Source: Azolla pinnata
Lineage: Eukaryota; Streptophyta; Polypodiopsida; Salviniales; Salviniaceae
Direction: 5' to 3'
DNA length: 64,000 nt
NCBI GenBank assembly: GCA_037176905.1
Contig: JBBBWG010004891.1
Span: 36,603-100,602, forward strand
The translations under genes were made by a program, and so were the position numbers. This document shows, in pieces, positions 63,003-64,000 of this stretch. How positions within the stretch are numbered: position 1 is the first letter of the stretch; each line of letters begins with the position of its first letter. The notes under the pieces were generated by a model. It searched no databases. It was not told the origin of the DNA and was given only the letters and a program-made list of their open reading frames with translations.

Positions 63003-63680
63003 GAATCTAATGCCGCATTCCATTGTTTTACAATGGGAAGAACGAGCTTCCAAGTTCATTGAGAGAATGAAAGCAGTTTCATTATTTTGTAGGCCAATTC
63101 TTTTATCTGCAACAAACCCTCGGGGTTCTTTTTCTCATGCACTTAATTTTCTGATGTGTGTATATATATAAGCGAAAGCTTCATTGAGAACCGAGATAGA
63201 ATAGACGGCAAGTAAAAACTTTCATATATCAATGAACTTTTTGTTGTATCACCAATAAGTTTCCATCGTGATACTTAGTTAACTCTGAATAAATCAGTTT
63301 CTGATTCTACTATTCGATTTCAATTATAAAAAAACATCGTTTTTTTATTTATAGAAAAGAAGTTTCAATTTATATCTTGAATCATCATGGAAGTATTGAG
63401 AAAATAATTTTATGGTGGCTCTGTTGATGGGTGTTAATGTTTTTGCGTATTTTTAGCTGATACTGGAGAGAACTGATGCTGATTCTTGTTGCAGAAGATG
63501 AATTTCTAGTAAATAAGAGGTTATTTCCTATGTAAATTTGAATAGTTGAATTGCATGTGTAGCTCTTTATGCAAAAGACTCTGTTACAGATCTCGATTCT
63601 CATTGTAGCGATGGTCATTGTTGGATGAGAATTAAGTTGGAGCTTGATTCTCAGCTGTAGCAAGATGATTACATACATTG
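63003..63680. other. 3' region of glutathione reductase
   Basis: AT-rich, no exon seen. A likely 3' untranslated region followed by intergenic DNA. Confidence 0.4.
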
Positions 63681-64000
63681 AAATTTGAGATCATTTGATG
63701 GAGATTGATGAAATATTTGCCTGAGTGTGATATGCAAAATGCCCAACTCCAAAACCCTAAAACAAAGATATATAGAGCTACATTACATACATTGAAAATT
63801 GAGATGATTTGACAGAGATTGATGAAATATTTGCCTGAGCGTGATGTGCAAAACGCCCAACTCCAAAACACTAAAACAAAGATAGCTGCATTACATACAT
63901 CGAAAATTGAGATCATTTGACAGCGATTGATGAAATACTTGCCTGAGCGTGATGTGTAAAATGCCCAACTCCAAAACCCTAAAACAAAGATATATATATA
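63680..64000. repeat. ~110-bp tandem repeat at the window end
   Basis: Three copies of GAGATCATTTGAxxGxGATT, GATGAAATATTTGCCTGAG, TGATxTGCAAAATGCCCAAC and TCCAAAACCCTAAAACAAAG start near 63688, 63801 and 63909. The array continues past the window edge. Each unit contains an AAACCCTAAAA telo-box-like sequence. Confidence 0.85.

Overview
This window is nuclear DNA from a flowering plant. It has intron-rich genes with GT-AG splice sites, AT-rich introns, plant-only gene families (JASON, MTV1, REF/SRPP, P-type PPR) and large amounts of simple-sequence DNA. I cannot name the species. I rebuilt the gene models by hand from splice sites and reading phase. Where all phases close, the model is probably right to the base; where they do not, I say so.

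Layout: 1-840, two head-to-head copies of an AT-rich repeat; 860-2160, low complexity with a 70-bp minisatellite; 3137-5260 (+), JASON-like gene; 5261-9120, intergenic DNA with degenerate telomere-like repeats and a long TCTTCA-type tract; 9134-14298 (+), MTV1/tepsin ENTH/VHS gene; 14973-17789 (-), gamma-secretase subunit PEN-2, whose intron carries a ~352-bp satellite and an assembly gap; 19380-22090 (+), DUF3598-like gene; 23149-27762 (-), HESO1-like RNA nucleotidyltransferase; 29320-31625 (-), REF/SRPP lipid-droplet protein with seven G-boxes upstream; 34269-41536 (-), 17-exon acylamino-acid-releasing enzyme; 42480-43440, more copies of the AT-rich repeat; 45745-48189 (-), intronless PPR gene; 51415-54270 (+), S-adenosylmethionine decarboxylase with tiny and small upstream ORFs; 56715-63002 (+), 16-exon cytosolic-type glutathione reductase; 63680-64000, tandem repeats.

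The genes are unrelated housekeeping or developmental genes and do not form one pathway. Shared themes are loose: polyamine synthesis (SAMDC), redox (glutathione reductase), protein turnover (AARE), membrane traffic (MTV1), membrane proteolysis (PEN-2), RNA tailing (HESO1-like), organelle RNA (PPR), lipid droplets (REF/SRPP) and meiosis (JASON).

I found no obvious undescribed multi-gene system. The best leads are: a tandem array that has multiplied a 5' splice site inside the DUF3598-like gene; a seven-copy CACGTG array with 11-bp spacing upstream of the lipid-droplet gene; two GC-AG introns in the HESO1-like gene; an assembly gap placed exactly in phase inside a satellite in the PEN-2 intron; and very long alternating purine-pyrimidine tracts next to the PPR, SAMDC and glutathione reductase genes.
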